A stretch of DNA of 60,000 nt, from contig OU612073.1 of assembly GCA_914767715.1 (NCBI GenBank), positions 9,116,001 through 9,176,000 of the forward strand, written 5' to 3'. Position numbers and translations under genes: made by a program. Below are positions 58,978-60,000 of this stretch, piece by piece (position 1 is the stretch's first letter; every line of letters begins with the position of its first letter). Source of the DNA: Membranipora membranacea. Taxonomy: Eukaryota; Bryozoa; Gymnolaemata; Cheilostomatida; Membraniporidae. The notes beneath the pieces were generated by a model. It was given only the letters and a program-made list of their open reading frames with translations, did not search any database and was not told the origin of the DNA.

Positions 58978-59435
58978 CTATTTTTTGTGCCATGATCTAG
59001 ACTCTGTGCATACACCACCACTGCAGTGCCATGAAGAACAGTCACTTCAACAAAAAAATATATACCCCTTAGTGAAACCTTTTTTTATCTGCAATCCGTA
59101 ATTGTTTTCATGAAAATCGTGAACAATCTAGCACACAATTATATAATATCCTACTTGATGCTGGATATTGGCTTTTATTTTATTACACTGTCATCGAAAA
59201 TCAATACTTAGTTTTTACAGACCTTTTTTGAAGATAACTAAGATATTTTCCATGATCTAAACTTTACTTTAAGGGAAGATAATTGCATAGCAAAATTAAC
59301 TTTGGCGTTTGCTTAATGATTATTATTGTGAGATTTCCATTCTTTCAGAATTATTTACCTGTTTGTTGAACACGCTTTAACAGATGTCATTCCAATGGCA
59401 GCCATTAGAGCTAAAGTTATAGCAACAATATTCAT
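58978..59435 (-). CDS. 47-residue secreted cysteine-rich peptide (unrecognised)
   Basis: Two coding exons on the minus strand, 59359-59435 (ATG at 59435 directly after acceptor cttttcttcag; donor AG|gtaaat) and 58978-59044 (acceptor ttgttgaag; TAG at 58978). The phase 2/1 junction joins exactly. The first 21 residues are a textbook signal peptide (MNIVAITLALMAAIGM then TSVKA). The mature part of 26 residues has four Cys in the pattern C-x5-C-x4-C-x4-C (CSTNSDC, SSWHC, SGGVC), with a basic tail ending WHKK. It has no dibasic site before the end and no membrane segment. A 5'UTR exon (59866 to about 59925) and a TATA box lie upstream. The family is unknown; two disulfide bonds are likely. Small immune effector, signalling peptide or secreted inhibitor are all possible. 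Confidence 0.55.
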
Positions 59436-59865
59436 CTGAAGAAAAGTAAAATATTGAAATTAACAGGATGTAAATGATATTAAAAAAAACAACTGATGAA
59501 CCAATGTAATAAAGCGAATTGAAAATTTGATATTGTGCACAAAACAATTGGGATCATATACCTAGTAGAATATCAGCCACCATAGCAGGCATCAATGGAT
59601 ATTGTTGTAGTATATCACTAAATGGCAACATTCAAACTTTGATATGGATAGCTGAAACCTAGTATAAGGTTTTATTTGATGTGCAACATTTGGGGCAGAA
59701 CACCCTCCTCTATCATAAATAACTCAAGTTAAATACACTTCACCAAGCTTGTATAGATTTATTGTTATAATTGATTATTTATTGTTAAAATTCTTTAAAT
59801 TATATTATAATAGCATGATAGTACTTCATATGTAACGTCAAACGAACCTTCCCTTTGAGAGTTAC

Positions 59866-59928
59866 CGGAGAGTGAGAAGCAGTCAGTGTACCAACGCTAG
59901 CTAAGTAAGGAATGTGCAAAAACACTCT
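59866..59928 (-). other. likely 5'UTR exon of the cysteine-rich peptide gene
   Basis: The minus strand reads TCTCCG|gtaactc at 59861-59868, a usable donor, about 430 bp upstream of the coding exon. The start, near 59928, is set from the TATA box. No ATG is seen in it. Confidence 0.4.
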
Positions 59929-59954
59929 GTGCCCTTCCACCTGCTGAAGGCTCA

Positions 59955-59961
59955 ATTTATA
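59955..59961 (-). promoter_or_regulatory. TATA box of the cysteine-rich peptide gene
   Basis: TATAAAT on the minus strand (context gaatataaattgag), about 30 bp before the inferred 5'UTR exon. Compact TATA promoters are common in inducible and peptide genes. Confidence 0.45.
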
Positions 59962-60000
59962 TTCTAATCGCTGTTACTATATTCAGGGCGCCCCACCAGT

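Overview
This is animal nuclear DNA. Every protein-coding gene recognised is split by GT-AG introns, intergenic DNA is AT-rich, and the spaces hold non-LTR retrotransposon, tRNA-derived SINE and terminal-inverted-repeat (MITE/foldback) sequence. The species cannot be named from the sequence. Conserved proteins are clearly metazoan, while a divergent DNAJC11 and repeat-filled introns suggest a marine-type invertebrate. Three of the genes (atypical PKC, CAPZB, DNAJC11) have human counterparts that all lie on 1p36, so the window may keep part of an old animal linkage group.

Layout. (1) 1-17.66 kb, minus strand: the first 12 coding exons of an atypical protein kinase C (PB1, pseudosubstrate, C1, kinase). 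The last exons lie off the left edge. Its introns hold two minisatellites (19-bp and 24-bp units), a 70-bp P-like MITE, a diverged tandem duplication and a near-perfect hairpin. (2) 18.0-20.1 kb, minus strand: a 5'-truncated LINE with an uninterrupted reverse transcriptase frame, sitting between two head-to-head genes. (3) 20.7-25.5 kb, plus strand: F-actin capping protein beta (CAPZB). (4) 28.6-30.2 kb, plus strand: an unrecognised small secreted precursor with an amidation/dibasic site right after the signal peptide. (5) 30.3-34.6 kb: no recognised gene, but several splice-bounded open segments. (6) 34.6-41.6 kb, minus strand: DNAJC11, 13 coding exons. (7) 47.6-53.6 kb, plus strand: a rhodopsin-class GPCR whose TM5 exon is missing or broken. 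(8) 54.8-58.0 kb: a P-superfamily-like foldback transposon with about 770-bp inverted repeats, a perfect 8-bp target duplication and a two-exon THAP-domain gene inside. (9) 59.0-60.0 kb, minus strand: a compact gene for a 47-residue secreted cysteine-rich peptide.

Functionally, aPKC (cell polarity), CapZ (actin barbed-end capping) and DNAJC11 (mitochondrial membrane organisation) are housekeeping genes. The two peptide genes, the GPCR and the THAP transposon are the lineage-specific or unexplained parts. Exon calls rest on reading splice sites and checking that phases join across each junction. No alignment or transcript data were available.
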